Assembly: GCA_003260325.1 (NCBI GenBank)
Contig: MOLU01000007.1
Location: 3,329 to 67,328 of the forward strand
Direction of reading: 5' to 3'
DNA length: 64,000 bases
Origin: Candidatus Gracilibacteria bacterium GN02-872
GTDB taxonomy: Bacteria; Patescibacteriota; Gracilibacteria; BD1-5; UBA6164
In this document: piece by piece, positions 31,777-42,296 of the stretch
How positions within the stretch are numbered: the first letter of the stretch is position 1
Layout of the letters: every line of letters starts with the position of its first letter
Position numbers and translations under genes: made by a program
The notes under the pieces: model-generated
Databases searched by the model: none
What the model was told of the DNA's origin: nothing
The model's input: only the letters and a program-made list of their open reading frames with translations

Positions 31777-31930
31777 TGAACAAAAGTGTAAATTAAGTGA
31801 TGTTGTTATTTTTAAATGAAAAAAATTGTAAACCTTAGTCTTAATTTTTTTAAGATTACTATAATAAGCCATTTGTCTTAAATCTTTAATTCTGATTTAA
31901 TTGTATCTTTTGGCTTATTATAGCAAAAAT
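31777..31930 (+). promoter_or_regulatory. CRISPR leader 2
   Basis: About 97% identical to leader 1 over 154 bases with no gaps. Starts 24 bases after tRNA-Cys. Confidence 0.85.
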
Positions 31931-31935
31931 TGCTA

Positions 31936-32531
31936 TTTAACAACTTTATATAATTTCTACTTTTGTAGATGGTTTTAAATATTATTTTTGTTTTTAGATT
32001 TAACAACTTTATATAATTTCTACTTTTGTAGATCCTCCCAAATGGAATCGCAGGCTACAAATTTAACAACTTTATATAATTTCTACTTTTGTAGATTCTT
32101 CCCATCATCAGACAGTAAGATTATCATTTAACAACTTTATATAATTTCTACTTTTGTAGATAAGAAATTAAATATAACTCTAACAAAATTTAACAACTTT
32201 ATATAATTTCTACTTTTGTAGATTCTTATATGTGTATATTATATTCTTTTTTATTTAACAACTTTATATAATTTCTACTTTTGTAGATAATTCTTCAGTA
32301 TTATCTTCCTTAAGATTATTTAACAACTTTATATAATTTCTACTTTTGTAGATGTTTGAAAATTAGAGAAACAAATAAGGTATTTAACAACGTTATAAAA
32401 TTTCTACTTTTGTAGATTTTGAAGAAATAGTGTGTTTACCTCACATTTAACAACGTTATAAAATTTCTACTCTTGTAGATATTCTTGTAGTTCATTATTG
32501 TTAATTATTTAACAACGTTATAAAATTTCTA
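31936..32531 (+). CRISPR. CRISPR array 2, Cas12a (type V-A) repeats
   Basis: Ten repeats and nine spacers of 27-30 nt. Repeat starts: 31936, 31999, 32062, 32127, 32189, 32254, 32319, 32383, 32446 and a truncated terminal one at 32508. The first seven carry the CTTTATATAATTT variant; the last three carry CGTTATAAAATTT as in array 1. Repeat 9 has CTACTCTTGTAG, a loop change that keeps the stem. All spacers differ from each other and from array 1. Same strand as array 1. Confidence 0.97.
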
Positions 32532-32573
32532 TATTTTAAATATTACAAAAGATTACTTTTATTCACAACAAAA

Positions 32574-32608
32574 AAAGAATTCTATTTTATTAGAATTCTT
32601 TCTTTTTT
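32574..32608 (+). terminator. Terminator after array 2
   Basis: AAAGAATTCTA and TAGAATTCTTT form an eleven-pair stem followed by a T-rich tract. Confidence 0.75.
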
Positions 32609-32677
32609 CTCATCTGGTAATTTATATAACTCATTCAAATTTTTACAAGACAATTCTTTTTTAGAATTAATGCTCAT
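32582..32677 (-). CDS. Possible small protein, 31 aa
   Basis: ATG 32677 to TAG; begins MSINSKKELSCKNLNELYKL and is Lys/Glu-rich. No TGA codon and no clear ribosome binding site. It could be the N-terminal remnant of a larger gene. Low support. Confidence 0.25.
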   Translation of the reverse strand: MSINSKKELSCKNLNELYKLPDEKKERILIK

Positions 32678-32754
32678 AAAAAGTTAAATTATAAATTAAT
32701 ATTCCAATATTATAAAGTTTTTTATATAGATATTTTAAAAAAATAATTTTAAAC

Positions 32755-32856
32755 ATGCCTTATATAGAAAATAAATACACAGTTTATAATGATGTTGAAG
32801 TTTATTTTTTGGATTTTGAAAATATGAATGATTTTTTAAAGAATATTATTGATTAA
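32755..32856 (+). pseudogene. Short remnant reading frame
   Basis: ATG to TAA, 33 codons (starting MPYIENKYTVYNDVEVYFLD). Downstream the same strand continues with short open stretches interrupted by stops until the methyltransferase gene on the other strand. This looks like the start of a degraded gene; origin unknown. Confidence 0.3.
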
Positions 32857-32977
32857 TATATTTTAAATGAATTCATTATATCTACAGAATTTTTATTTGA
32901 AAATTTAGAAGAAACTAATACATAACTTTTTTAAAAGATTACAAACTTATTACAGAACAAAAATATAATGATATTTA

Positions 32978-33598
32978 CTATTGAAAGATTGATAATAAAT
33001 ATATAGGAAGATATCATTGGATTATTGTTACATTTTTTGAAATTTTTTGACAAAAATTCAAAACTTCATTTGGTTCAAATTGTATAATTTTAGGAGCATC
33101 TTTCAGTGTATAATTTTTATCAAGCATATTAAATACAAATCATTTTTTACTCTTAAAAAATAATTCTTCTATCATAGAAAAATATTTTTCTTTTGCATTT
33201 TCAATATTTACAGCAAAGATTCCCGAAGCAATAATATAATCAAAAGTATCTTTTTTAATTTCTTTTATATCTTCTATTATATTAAAGTCTCAATTTGGAT
33301 GTAATTCTTTGGCAGTATTTATACTATTTTCAAGAATATCAACACCTGCATATTGTTTGATATTATTATACTTGTAAAAAAATATATATTTATATAAGTC
33401 TCAAATTCCACATCATACATCAAGTATAAAATTATTATTTCATTCAATACAAGATAATAAAATTTTAAACCTTAATTGTTGTTCTTTATTTCATTTCCAT
33501 CAAAGTGCTTTTCATCATCTTCTGTAATCATTTAAATATTCTAAAAATAATTCTTTAATAAATTTAGAATCCTTTTTTGTTATATTTGTATTTTTCAT
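32978..33598 (-). CDS. Class I SAM-dependent methyltransferase
   Basis: 206 aa. Motif I is ILDVGCGIGD (near residue 60), followed by YAGVDI (motif II acidic end) and FDYIIASGIF (motif IV region). It lies immediately after rsgA (three bases). Substrate cannot be told. The C-terminus reads differently from the usual small-molecule methyltransferase ending and may be slightly eroded. Five TGA glycines fall in conserved places. Confidence 0.8.
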
Positions 33599-33601
33599 AT
33601 C

Positions 33602-34648
33602 TTAAATTATTTCTTCAAAAAGTCTTAAATATGTATTATATCTTTCTTTTGATATGTCCCCATTTCTTACAGCTTCTTTAATAGCGCAATTTGTCTCATG
33701 AATATGAGAACAGTCCTTATATTTACAATTTCATTCAAAATTTCTAAATTCTATAAAATATCAAGATAACTCTTCTTTCTTAAATTCCAAAAAATCAAGG
33801 GAACGGATTCCTGGAGTATCAATAATATAAGAATTTTTATCCCAAATATGCATCTGTGAAGATGTTGTTGTATGTCTTCATTGTCATCATTTTTCACTAA
33901 CAGATAAAGTTTTTGTAACTTGATTTTTTAAAATTGTATTTACAAGGGAAGATTTACCAACTCAACTTTTTCATACAAAAACAACATTTTTTCAAAAAAT
34001 TTTTTTCTTCAATTCATCTATTCATTGTCCTGTTTCTATAGAAGTATACATTACAGGTATTTGTAATTTATTAGTATAATATTCTAAAATAGGATCTTCT
34101 ATTTTTTCCAAATCACTTTTACTGATACAAATAATTATAGGAATACTACATGATTCAGCTAAAATAATATATCTTTCTATAAATCATGGTTGAAATTTTG
34201 GATTCATAGCTGATGCTACTATTACAATGTAATCAAGATTTGCAGCAATTGGTTGTATAATTCTTTTATGAAGTGAAAATCTATCGGAATCTCACTTATA
34301 ACGAGTAAGTAAATTCTTCCTTTGGATAATATTTATGATTGAATCATTTTCAAACTCAACAAAATCTCAAATAGTAATATTATTAGCAATATTTTTATTT
34401 TTCACATTTTTTTGAAAAACTTCTGAATTAACAATAACATAAAAAATTTTTCCTTGAAAACTTTGCTTTATTTGACTAATTTGTCAGATATTTTGATTAT
34501 TATTTTCTGAAAAAATAATTTCATTTTCTTTAGTATATTCTTGATGATGTTTTTCATGGTATTGCTTCTTTTTTGTCAGATATTTTTTATTTTGAGTTCT
34601 TTTTTCAAAAATATTTATTTTCTGACCAAATTCATTAAATTTTGACAT
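33602..34648 (-). CDS. rsgA: Ribosome small subunit GTPase RsgA
   Basis: 348 aa. Circularly permuted GTPase: G4-like ISKSDL precedes the P-loop GKSGVGKSSL (near residue 226) and G3 DTPGIRSL. The C-terminal zinc motif is CKYKDCSHIHETNC. An OB-fold region occupies the N-terminal part. RsgA helps mature the 30S subunit. Three of the P-loop-region glycines are TGA. A poly-basic, Gln-rich N-terminal extension of about 40 residues precedes the OB fold. Confidence 0.92.
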
Positions 34649-34651
34649 ATT

Positions 34652-34900
34652 TTAATATATAGGATAATAAATAGGATTTTGAATTTTATATTTTATAATA
34701 TGCTTAATAACATCTTTTATTTTTATAAAAAATTTTTCTCTTGTTGTATCATTATCAAGCAAAATAGAAATCAGATTTTCATCAAGATTTTCAGCTTTTT
34801 CTCAATTGTATTTTTCAATAAAATTCAATTCTCAGAAATCAATCAATCTATCATCTTTTTTTTATATTTCTGTTACGATATTTAGTAAATTATTTTCCAT
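34652..34900 (-). pseudogene. Gene remnant with in-frame TAA
   Basis: A single frame from ATG 34900 to TAA 34652 is interrupted by a TAA at codon 13, before a run of A. The remaining part (LIDFGELNFIEKYNGEKAEN, then LISILLDNDTTREKFFIKIKDV) resembles the N-terminal region of adenine-specific DNA methyltransferases or associated restriction proteins, which suggests a restriction system now lost. The resemblance is by eye. Confidence 0.45.
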
Positions 34901-34960
34901 AATTATTTTATTAATTTTAAATATTAAAATAATTATATGAAAAAGTAGAAATAATCAATA

Positions 34961-35000
34961 AAAAAAGGAAGTAACTAATTAGTTATTACTTCCTTTTTTT
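34961..35000 (-). terminator. Strong terminator near tRNA cluster
   Basis: AAGGAAGTAACTAATT and its complement form a stem of about 17 pairs flanked by A and T runs; works in both directions. Another inverted repeat, AATTATTTTA/TTAAAATAATT, lies at 34901-34934. Confidence 0.75.
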
Positions 35001-35093
35001 ATCTCTTTTAATAATTATTTCAAAATAGAAATAATCTTCTTTGTAATTAAATTTTTTCTTATCTTGTGAAAAAATTTGATTGAGTTGCATATA

Positions 35094-35169
35094 TGGTCGG
35101 AGATGCGGGACTCGAACTCGCAACCCCACGGTCCCAAACCGTGTGCGCTACCAATTGCGCCAATCTCCG
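35094..35169 (-). tRNA. tRNA-Pro (anticodon TGG)
   Basis: Acceptor CGGAGAT/ATCTCCG, anticodon loop TTTGGGA, T-loop TTCGAGT, encoded CCA. Third in the tRNA-Gly, tRNA-Ile, tRNA-Pro cluster. Confidence 0.95.
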
Positions 35170-35173
35170 TTTA

Positions 35174-35250
35174 TGGTGGGTATAGGTAGATTTGAACTAC
35201 CGACCTCACGATTATCAGTCGTGCGCTCTTACCAACTGAGCTATACACCC
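35174..35250 (-). tRNA. tRNA-Ile (anticodon GAT)
   Basis: Acceptor GGGTGTA/TATACCC (one wobble pair), anticodon loop CTGATAA, T-loop TTCAAAT, encoded CCA. Confidence 0.95.
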
Positions 35251-35335
35251 TCTAAATTAAAAAAGTAGCTCCTAGATCAAAATCTTTGTTTATTTTTATC
35301 TATATCTACTTCTTTCTTCTTTACTGTTTTATATA

Positions 35336-35412
35336 TGGAGCGGGTAATGGGGCTCGAACCCACAACCCTCTGCTTGGAAGGCAGATGCTCTAGCCAATTG
35401 AGCTATACCCGC
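35336..35412 (-). tRNA. tRNA-Gly (anticodon TCC)
   Basis: Acceptor GCGGGTA/TACCCGC, anticodon loop CTTCCAA, encoded CCA. It reads GGA/GGG codons. The UGA-reading tRNA-Gly(UCA) that this code requires is not in the window. Confidence 0.95.
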
Positions 35413-35428
35413 TTAATCTTGCTACGAT

Positions 35429-35456
35429 ATTCTAGTTATTTTTTCTTATATGTCAA
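35429..35456 (-). promoter_or_regulatory. Promoter of the tRNA cluster
   Basis: Minus-strand TTGACA (35456-35451), 16 bases, TAGAAT (35434-35429), 17 bases before tRNA-Gly. Confidence 0.65.
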
Positions 35457-35578
35457 ACTTTTTTATTCTTTTTAAGTTTATTATATTTTTAATATAATTC
35501 CTTAATAAAATGAAAAAAAATATTTTTTGAAAAGGAAATTATTTATAAAAAACATAAAAATATAATAATTTTAAAGAA

Positions 35579-35974
35579 TTATCTTTTTATAATTTTTATT
35601 TCTCTTTCTTCAGAATTTTCAGTTTTCTTAAGAATTATTTCTAAATCTGGAGAATAATATTTTTCTATTATTTCAGGCCATTCTACAAGAATAACTCAAG
35701 AATTATTATCAAGAATTTCTTCTCATCAAATAGCAAAAAATTCATCATAATTGTTTATTCTGTACAAGTCAAAATGATAATTATCAAGATATTTATTGTA
35801 ATAAGTATAAGTTGGAGATGTTACTTCCCCTTCTATTCATAAAATATCATTTAAAATATGTTTTGCCAAAGTTGTTTTTCCAGCTCACAAATCTCATCTT
35901 AAAAATATTAAACAAGGTTTTTTAATCTCTATCTTGAGATCAGAAATATATTTTAAAAAATATTTTTGTATCAT
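35579..35974 (-). CDS. tsaE: tRNA threonylcarbamoyladenosine ATPase TsaE
   Basis: 131 aa. P-loop GDLGAGKTTL (near residue 28), SPTYTYYN and HFDLYRI segments, and the C-terminal LVEWPE motif are characteristic. TsaE binds TsaB-TsaD and recycles the complex making t6A37 in ANN-decoding tRNAs. Length is slightly short of the usual 150. The P-loop first and third glycines are TGA. Confidence 0.92.
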
Positions 35975-36061
35975 TGTAAATAAAAAAGTTATAAAAAATT
36001 TGCTTTAATTTAAAATTTATTTTATAATTAGTTTATATTTAATTAGTAAATAATTTTATTT

Positions 36062-36412
36062 ATGGAAACACTTATAAAAGTAGAAAAAACTGAGGAAAAA
36101 GGAATTTTGATTTTTGAATTCTCAGGAGAACTTGATGAAACAAATGCTGATAAAACATTTAAAAATATTTATGAGCAAATTGGTGATTTTGAGGATAAAA
36201 AAATAATTTTTAAGCTGACAAATTTAAAATATTTAAATTCAAAATCAATTTGATATATAGCAGATGTTTTTTCAAATATTGAAGAAAACGATAGCCAAAT
36301 GTACATTTCAAACTGTACAGATTGAGTAAAAGATATTTTAGAATTGGTCTGAATAACTCAAATTATTCCTACTGTTGATGATGTTTCTGAAGCTATTTCA
36401 GCAATGTCTTAA
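36062..36412 (+). CDS. STAS domain protein (anti-sigma factor antagonist-like)
   Basis: 116 aa, one STAS fold. The phosphorylatable serine region reads LTNLKYLNSKSIGYIAD, matching the Asp/Asn-Ser loop of SpoIIAA-type proteins. These proteins take part in partner-switching control by binding or being phosphorylated by a kinase. No kinase or sigma factor gene is adjacent. It has its own terminator. Confidence 0.8.
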
Positions 36413-36426
36413 TAAAAAATACTATT

Positions 36427-36455
36427 AAGGAAATGAAAAATCATTTCCTTTTTTT
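36427..36455. terminator. Bidirectional terminator
   Basis: AAGGAAATGA and TCATTTCCTT form a ten-pair stem with T run; the stop codon of the convergent glycosyltransferase (36454-36456) lies at its edge. Confidence 0.75.
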
Positions 36456-37545
36456 ATTTTCAAACAAAATTTATAAGTTTATTTTTAAATTCTTCTAGTG
36501 AAAAATCTCTAGCTCTAGTCTCACAAGCTTTTCTCATTTCTAAACATTTTTCAGAAGTTAAATATTCTACAGCTTCAATAATATCTTCAATTTTAGCTCA
36601 CTCAGGAATCAAAACTCAAGTTTTTTTATCAATCACAGTTTCCTTCAATCAACCTTCATTTACTCACAAAACAGGCTTTCCTGCAGCCATACTTTCAACT
36701 GGACTCATTCAAAAATCCTCATCAATTGGAATATAAATTGTAGCTATACAATTCCCTACATAATCAGTGAAACCGATATTTCAAGGCAAGGTTTTAAATT
36801 CTATATTTTTACAATCTTTTGCTAAACCAAAAATTTTTTCCCTTTGAGGATCATTTTCTCAATAAATTATTACCAATTTTTTATCTGGTAATTTTTTAAA
36901 AGCTTCTACAACTTTGTCAACTCTTTTCGCATCAGAAAGTCTAGCAAAAGATAAATAATAATCTTTTTGAGAAATAAATTTAAATTCGTCTAAGTCAACT
37001 GGAGGATAAAGAATTTTGCTATCTATTCACAAAAATTTTTTAATTCTTTTTTGCGTATTTATGGAATTTGTCAAAATTAAGTCCATTTTTGAAATATCTC
37101 TCTCATACATTTTCCTAAAAATATATGAAACAAAAAGAAAAGCAGGTCTAAGCAAAAAAGGAACTTTTTTAATGTAGATTTCTTTCAAATCATAAAGATA
37201 TCTTGGTGGAGTATGGCAATAATAAATTTTTTTCATATTTTTAGAGCAATTTCTAACCGCACTAATTGAATCTCACGAAAAAACCACAGTTTCATAATCT
37301 TTTAAAAATTTTGTTTTGAATAGAAAAGCAAATTTCAGCTTGAAGTGACGAAATCATTTCTTAAAAACTTCATTTGAAATAGAAATCATTTTCCCTTTAA
37401 ATCACTCTTTTCTCAAGTCAAAACTTCATTTGCTAAAAAAACCTGAAGCTAAATCAGCATTCAAGGATTTTGCCATCATCAAAATAAGTCTTTCTCATCA
37501 TCATTTATAAAGAAAAGTATCGTGCAAAATAATCGTTTTTTTCAT
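36454..37545 (-). CDS. GT4-family glycosyltransferase
   Basis: 363 aa. C-terminal Rossmann domain with YLSFARLSDAKRVD, the phosphate-contacting EDFGMSPVESMAAGKPVL (E-x7-E pattern) and a GIYVP-like GNCIATIYIP strand. N-terminal domain has YYCHTPPRYLY, typical of mannosyltransferases. Role in capsule or glycolipid synthesis is likely. Three successive TGA codons near residue 17 give Gly-Gly-Gly. Confidence 0.88.
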
Positions 37546-37572
37546 AAAATCCTAATTTTTAAAAAATATTTT

Positions 37573-37920
37573 TTAACGAGAAAAAAGCAAACCAATCAAG
37601 AAAATAGCTATGAAATGAGCTAAAAATCAAAACAAAAATCCAGTAAGAAAAGCAAAAAGAGGCTTAATCTCAAATTCTTTCATAAATACAAAAATAGAAA
37701 AAGAAACCCAACAAACAATTGAAATAAACCAATTTATTCATCAAATTGCATAGTTTAAGACCCAATAAATAAACAAAAAACCTGTGAACATAGCTCAAAC
37801 AATCAAAGCTTTTTGAATATTTTTTATTCCTGAGAAAAAGTAAGAAATTCAAAGTGCAGCTAAAAAGTAAACAACAAAGTGAAATCAATAAAAAATTATA
37901 AAATTTATTATTTTTGTCAT
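37573..37920 (-). CDS. Four-TM membrane protein, 115 aa
   Basis: Four hydrophobic segments with very short loops and a few charged residues. Just downstream of mutS on the same strand (20 bases) and upstream of the glycosyltransferase. Family unknown; resembles GtrA/DoxX-size small membrane proteins only in topology. Confidence 0.65.
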
Positions 37921-37939
37921 AATTTAAAAAGTTAAAAAA

Positions 37940-39298
37940 TTAAATTTTCTTTTTTAATTCAAAAAGTGTATTTAGTGCGTCAAGTGGAGTCAAAGAATTC
38001 AAATCTATTTTTTTCAATTCCTCTTCCAAAATACTATTTTTTTCTACATATTTTATTTCTGGCTCTAAGCTAAAAAGTTGCGTTGCAAAAGGTTTATTAT
38101 GCTTTTGCTCTAGATTCCTTAACATAGATTTCGCCTCTGACAAAACACTTTCTGATATTCAAGCTATTTTGGCTACTTCAAGTCAAAAAGACTTTTTTAT
38201 TCCTCATGAAATTATTTTTCTCAGAAAAACTAAATTTTCGTCATTTTCTCAAACAGCAACTGAAAAGTTTTTTACTCACTTCAAAGCTTTTGATTCATCA
38301 ATAAGTTCGTGATAATGTGTTGCAAACAGAGTTTTTGCTTTTATTTTATCATGATTTTCTCTCAAAATAGCCCAAGCCAAACTCATACCATCATAAGTGC
38401 TAGTTCATCTTCAAACTTCATCAATTATCACAAAACTATTTTTTGTAGAATTATTCAAAATATTTGCAACTTCTTGCATCTCAACCATAAAAGTTGATTG
38501 TCCTAAAAATAAATTATCACTAGCTCAAACTCTTGAAAAAATCTTGTCTGTAAGTGGAATATTAGCCTTTTTGGCAGGAACAAAACTTCAGATATGAGCC
38601 ATCAAAATAATCAAAGCATTTTGACGCAAAAAAGTCGACTTTCATCACATATTTGGTCAAGTTATAATGTGAACAAATTGTTTTTTATCCAAAGATAAAT
38701 CATTACTGATAAACTCACTAACATATTTTTCTATAACTGGATGTCTTCATCAAACGATTTCTAAATCATAATTATCAGAAATTTCAGGTTTAATATAATC
38801 ATTATTATAAGCTACTTGCGATAAACTAGCTAAGAAATCTATATTTGCAGTTTTATCACTAATTTCTTTTATATCAGAATAGAAATCAAGAATTTCTTCT
38901 CTTATTTTCAAAAATATTTCATATTCTCTGCTTGCTTTTTGATTTTGAGCTTCTAAATATTTTTCTTCAAAATCTTTTAATTCTTCTGTTATATATCTAC
39001 TTGCTCAGACTAAAGTTTGTTTAAAGATAAAATATTCAGGAACTTTATTGTCTTGGCTTTTAGGAATTTCAATAAAGTATCAAGATTGTCAAGTGTATTT
39101 TATTTTTAAATTTGAAATTCAGTTTTCCTGAGAAATTTTTGCTTGATAGTTTGCAAGCCAATCATTTGCGTTTTCTATCGTTTTTCTATATTCATCTACT
39201 TTTTCATCAAAACCAGTTTTTATTATTTCTCCTGAAGTTAGTCATTCTGCAGGATCTTCTTTTACAGATTTTTCGAGTAAATCAATAATTTTTAAAAT
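37940..39298 (-). CDS. mutS: DNA mismatch repair protein MutS, N-terminally truncated
   Basis: About 450 codons covering the MutS lever/clamp end and the ATPase domain: [28 protein letters not shown], Walker A TGPNMGGKSTFLRQ, Walker [23 protein letters not shown], and the C-terminal SPLDAL-like helix. The mismatch-binding domain, connector and first half of the core (about 390 residues) are missing. The frame is open back to a TAA at 39341-39343, yet has no ATG, GTG or TTG before the TTG well inside the clamp region. The given end (39298) marks an ATT that could be a start. Probably a non-functional remnant or one made from a non-canonical start. Confidence 0.7.
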
Positions 39299-39448
39299 AT
39301 TTTCCAAAATAATTTATTTTAAATTTAAAATTTATTTTATTTTAACTGTAAACAAATATTTGTAAAGATTTATTCACATTTTTTTATTGAAAATTTCTAG
39401 AAAATAAGTAAACTTAGAAAAAGATTTTTCTAAAAGTTAAACTAAAAT

Positions 39449-41050
39449 ATGATAAAAATAAATAAAAACGACTCAATAATTGATATAATTATAAAAATCA
39501 AGAATTGTAAAGACAAAGAAATTGTTTTGGAATTCCCTTTTTGACATCCAATTTTACATAATTATACTTCATTAAAAATTCTAAAAACAAAAGCTGACAA
39601 AAAAGAGTTAGTTATCGTGACAAATGACAAAACTTCAAAAAGAATTTGAAAAAAATTATGAATAAAATATAACTTGGTTTCAAAAGAAGAAAATCCAGAA
39701 ACGCAATATAGTGCGGGAGAATATTTTTTATATACAATGAAGAATTATTTCAAAGAAGTAAAAAATTTTCTCACAAACAAAGCAAGAGAGAATTCATTTG
39801 CAAAGTACCAAAAAATTTACTCAAATTGAAAAATATGATTTTTTGCGATTTTTTTACTTTTATCAATTTTACTTTTAGTTTTTATTTTCTATTTTGCAGT
39901 CAACAAAACCTATATTCACATAACTCCAGAAATAGAATTTAGACCAAAATGAAGAAATTTTGTATTTGAAAAAATGTGAAATGATGATTTAACACTTGAA
40001 ACAAATATTATAAAGTTAAGAGAAATCCAAAAAACAAGCAGTATTTCTACAAAAATACTAACTTCTTGAGTTGATGAAAAAGATAATAAAAAATCAACTT
40101 GAAAAATAAAAGTTTTCAATTTAACAGACAAAGAAGTTTATTTAATTAAAAATTCTAGACTTTCAACAAAAGATTGACTAGTTTTTTTGCTTGACAATGA
40201 GATAAAAATACCAGCCGCAATTCTGGATAAAGACAAAAAAATAGTAGCTTGAGAAATAGAAGCAACTGTTACAGCAAGAACAGAGGATACAGACTGAAAA
40301 ATAATTTGAGCAAGATGAAATATAAAAGCTTGAGAAAAACTAACTTTACCTTGATTAAAAGAAAACTCAGATAAAATATTTGCAAATTCAGTTTCAGAAT
40401 TCACTTGATGAGAAACAAGTACAAAAAGAATTCTTTCAAAAAATGACTTAGAAAATGCAAAAAAAATTTTAAGATGAAAGCTAGAACAAGCTTGATTAAA
40501 TGAAATCAGAAAAGAATTAGAATCTGAAAATAAAACAAATAATGTAAAATATGAAATCCTTTGAGCAAGTTGAATGATAAAATATAGTGATTTTCAATTT
40601 TCTTGAATAGAAAATTTAAAAGAATGAGACGAAATTGAAGAATTTGAAATATTTTGAACACTTAAAACAACAGCTTATGCATTCAACAAAGAAGTTGTGA
40701 TGAATAAATTGAGAAACATAATAAAAGAATGATTATTAACAAATGTTGAAAGTATTTTTAGTATTGATGAATCAAGTTTTGCGATTGTAAACGAGATTTG
40801 GAGAGAAGAAAATCCATTTAGAATCAAAGCAACAGCTCAAGTTAGAGTTTGATATATTCAAAATTTCCTAAGTGAAAAAAATAATTTTGTTGAAAAATTA
40901 AAGCACCAAATCGCATGATTACCAATTGAAGAAGCCGAAAAAATCCTTATAAATACATGAAAAGTAAGTAATGTAAATATTGAAGTTAGACCATTTTTCA
41001 TAAAAAATATTTCAAAAATAGTTGATAACATAAAATTTGAAATAAAATAA
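39449..41050 (+). CDS. Baseplate J-like membrane protein
   Basis: 533 aa. An N-terminal cytoplasmic domain of about 120 residues, one membrane helix (near 130-152) and a large extracytoplasmic part beginning ITPEIEFRPKGRNFVF. The arrangement, with a later RILSKNDLENAKKIL segment, resembles the baseplate-J-like proteins annotated in many CPR genomes. Despite the name these are not phage genes in CPR; function is unknown. More than 30 TGA codons. Confidence 0.55.
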
Positions 41051-41081
41051 AAAAAGAGCTTATATTTTCAGGCTCTTTTTT
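41051..41081. terminator. Bidirectional terminator
   Basis: AAAAAGAGC and GCTCTTTTT with a 12-base loop; the loop contains the stop codon of the convergent lipase gene. Confidence 0.75.
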
Positions 41082-41854
41082 GCTTCTTCGTATCAGATTT
41101 CAGCAAATTTCTCAGCTTCAGAAAAATTTGTAAATCATAATTCTCAAAAATCAAAATTCAAAATTTGTTTATTTCAAGTGGCTTTTTCAATTGAGATTTT
41201 CTCATTTTGTATCATCATGCCAACAACAGCACGATATAGAATTTGATAATTTAAATTAAAAAATGATTTATTTACTTCAAACCACAAAAATTTCTTTTTG
41301 GAATTCAAAGGTCATACTGGTGCATTTATAGCACTAACTCAGATTTTATTTCTAACTGTTAGTTCATCAATCGGCAAATTACAAACCACTCATCAATCTA
41401 TAAAAAAATTATCTCAAATTTTGTAAGGTTTAAAAACTCCAGGAAGACTTATACTAGCTCTTATTGCATCAACTAAATCTCAAGATTCAAAAACTTTTCT
41501 TTCTCAAGTTCATAAATCTGTCGCAACTATTTTTAATTTTATTTTTAAGTCTTCAATCTTTGTATCTCAAAAATAAGTTCTTAATTTTTTTACAACTTTG
41601 TTTCATTTTACAAATCAAAATTTGAAATCTAAATCAACCAATTTTAATATTTTTAATTCTTTAGCTATTTCCAACATTTCAGAAGAATTTTTTCAAAATG
41701 CAAGAAATGCTCAAATTATAGCTCACATCGAAGTTCAAGATATTTCTGTAATTTTTATATTTTTTTCTTCTAAGTATTTTATAACTCAAATATGAACAAA
41801 TCATCTTGCACTTCCTCATCATAAAGCTAATCCATAATTAGTTTTCCAAAACAT
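41060..41854 (-). CDS. Patatin-like phospholipase
   Basis: 264 aa. Oxyanion hole GGGSARGFVHIGVIK at the N-terminus, nucleophile Ser in GTSMGA (near residue 47), and catalytic Asp in FIDGG (near 155). This is the RssA-type short patatin family: Ser-Asp dyad lipid acyl hydrolases at the inner membrane face. Most of the oxyanion-loop glycines are TGA codons, a good internal check of the code. A lipase may help a host-dependent bacterium use host lipids, which is inference. Confidence 0.9.
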
Positions 41855-41978
41855 AATTCAAGATCTTAAAGTGTAAAAAACTTTTTATATTATAATTTTT
41901 TTGAATATTTTTGCAAAATCATTTGCTTTTTTTTAAAAAATATTTTATAATAAAAATATACTTCATAATTTTACAAAT

Positions 41979-42191
41979 ATGACAGAGGAAAATTTAACAT
42001 ATGAACAAACTCTTGACCGTACTAGTAGAAAGCTAATTAGATTAGCTAAAATTTGAAAGATTAATGTGTCACATATCTCAAATGCAATTCAATATATATT
42101 AGACATAAGTAAATCAAAGTGAGGTTTGACTGAAGAAGAATTAATAAAAGAAATTGATTCATTTATAGATAAAATAGAATGTAGAAAGTAG
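41979..42191 (+). CDS. Hypothetical protein, 70 aa
   Basis: ATG to TAG. Hydrophilic, helical, with two TGA glycines (one in LAKIGKINVS). The segment ISNAIQYILDISKSKGGLTEEELIKEID looks like a small DNA-binding or regulatory fold but no family can be named. Followed by a strong terminator. Confidence 0.6.
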
Positions 42192-42214
42192 ACTAAAAAA
42201 TAGTCTACTTTTTT
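42185..42214 (+). terminator. Terminator of the 70-aa gene
   Basis: AAAGTAGACTA and TAGTCTACTTT form an eleven-pair stem plus T run; the TAG stop is within the stem. Confidence 0.8.
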
Positions 42215-42296
42215 ATAAAATTTTCCGAACAAAAAAGAGCTTATACTAGCAGAGAACAAGCTATATAAACTCATAAAAAATATCAATATGATTAAA

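Noticed and set aside
32941-33040. Plus-strand stretch reading like a continuation of the 32755 remnant
   Set aside because: It overlaps the end of the methyltransferase gene on the other strand and has no start; may be coincidence.
35080-35268. A 62-codon frame over the tRNA-Pro and tRNA-Ile genes
   Set aside because: It is the antisense reading of two clear tRNAs.
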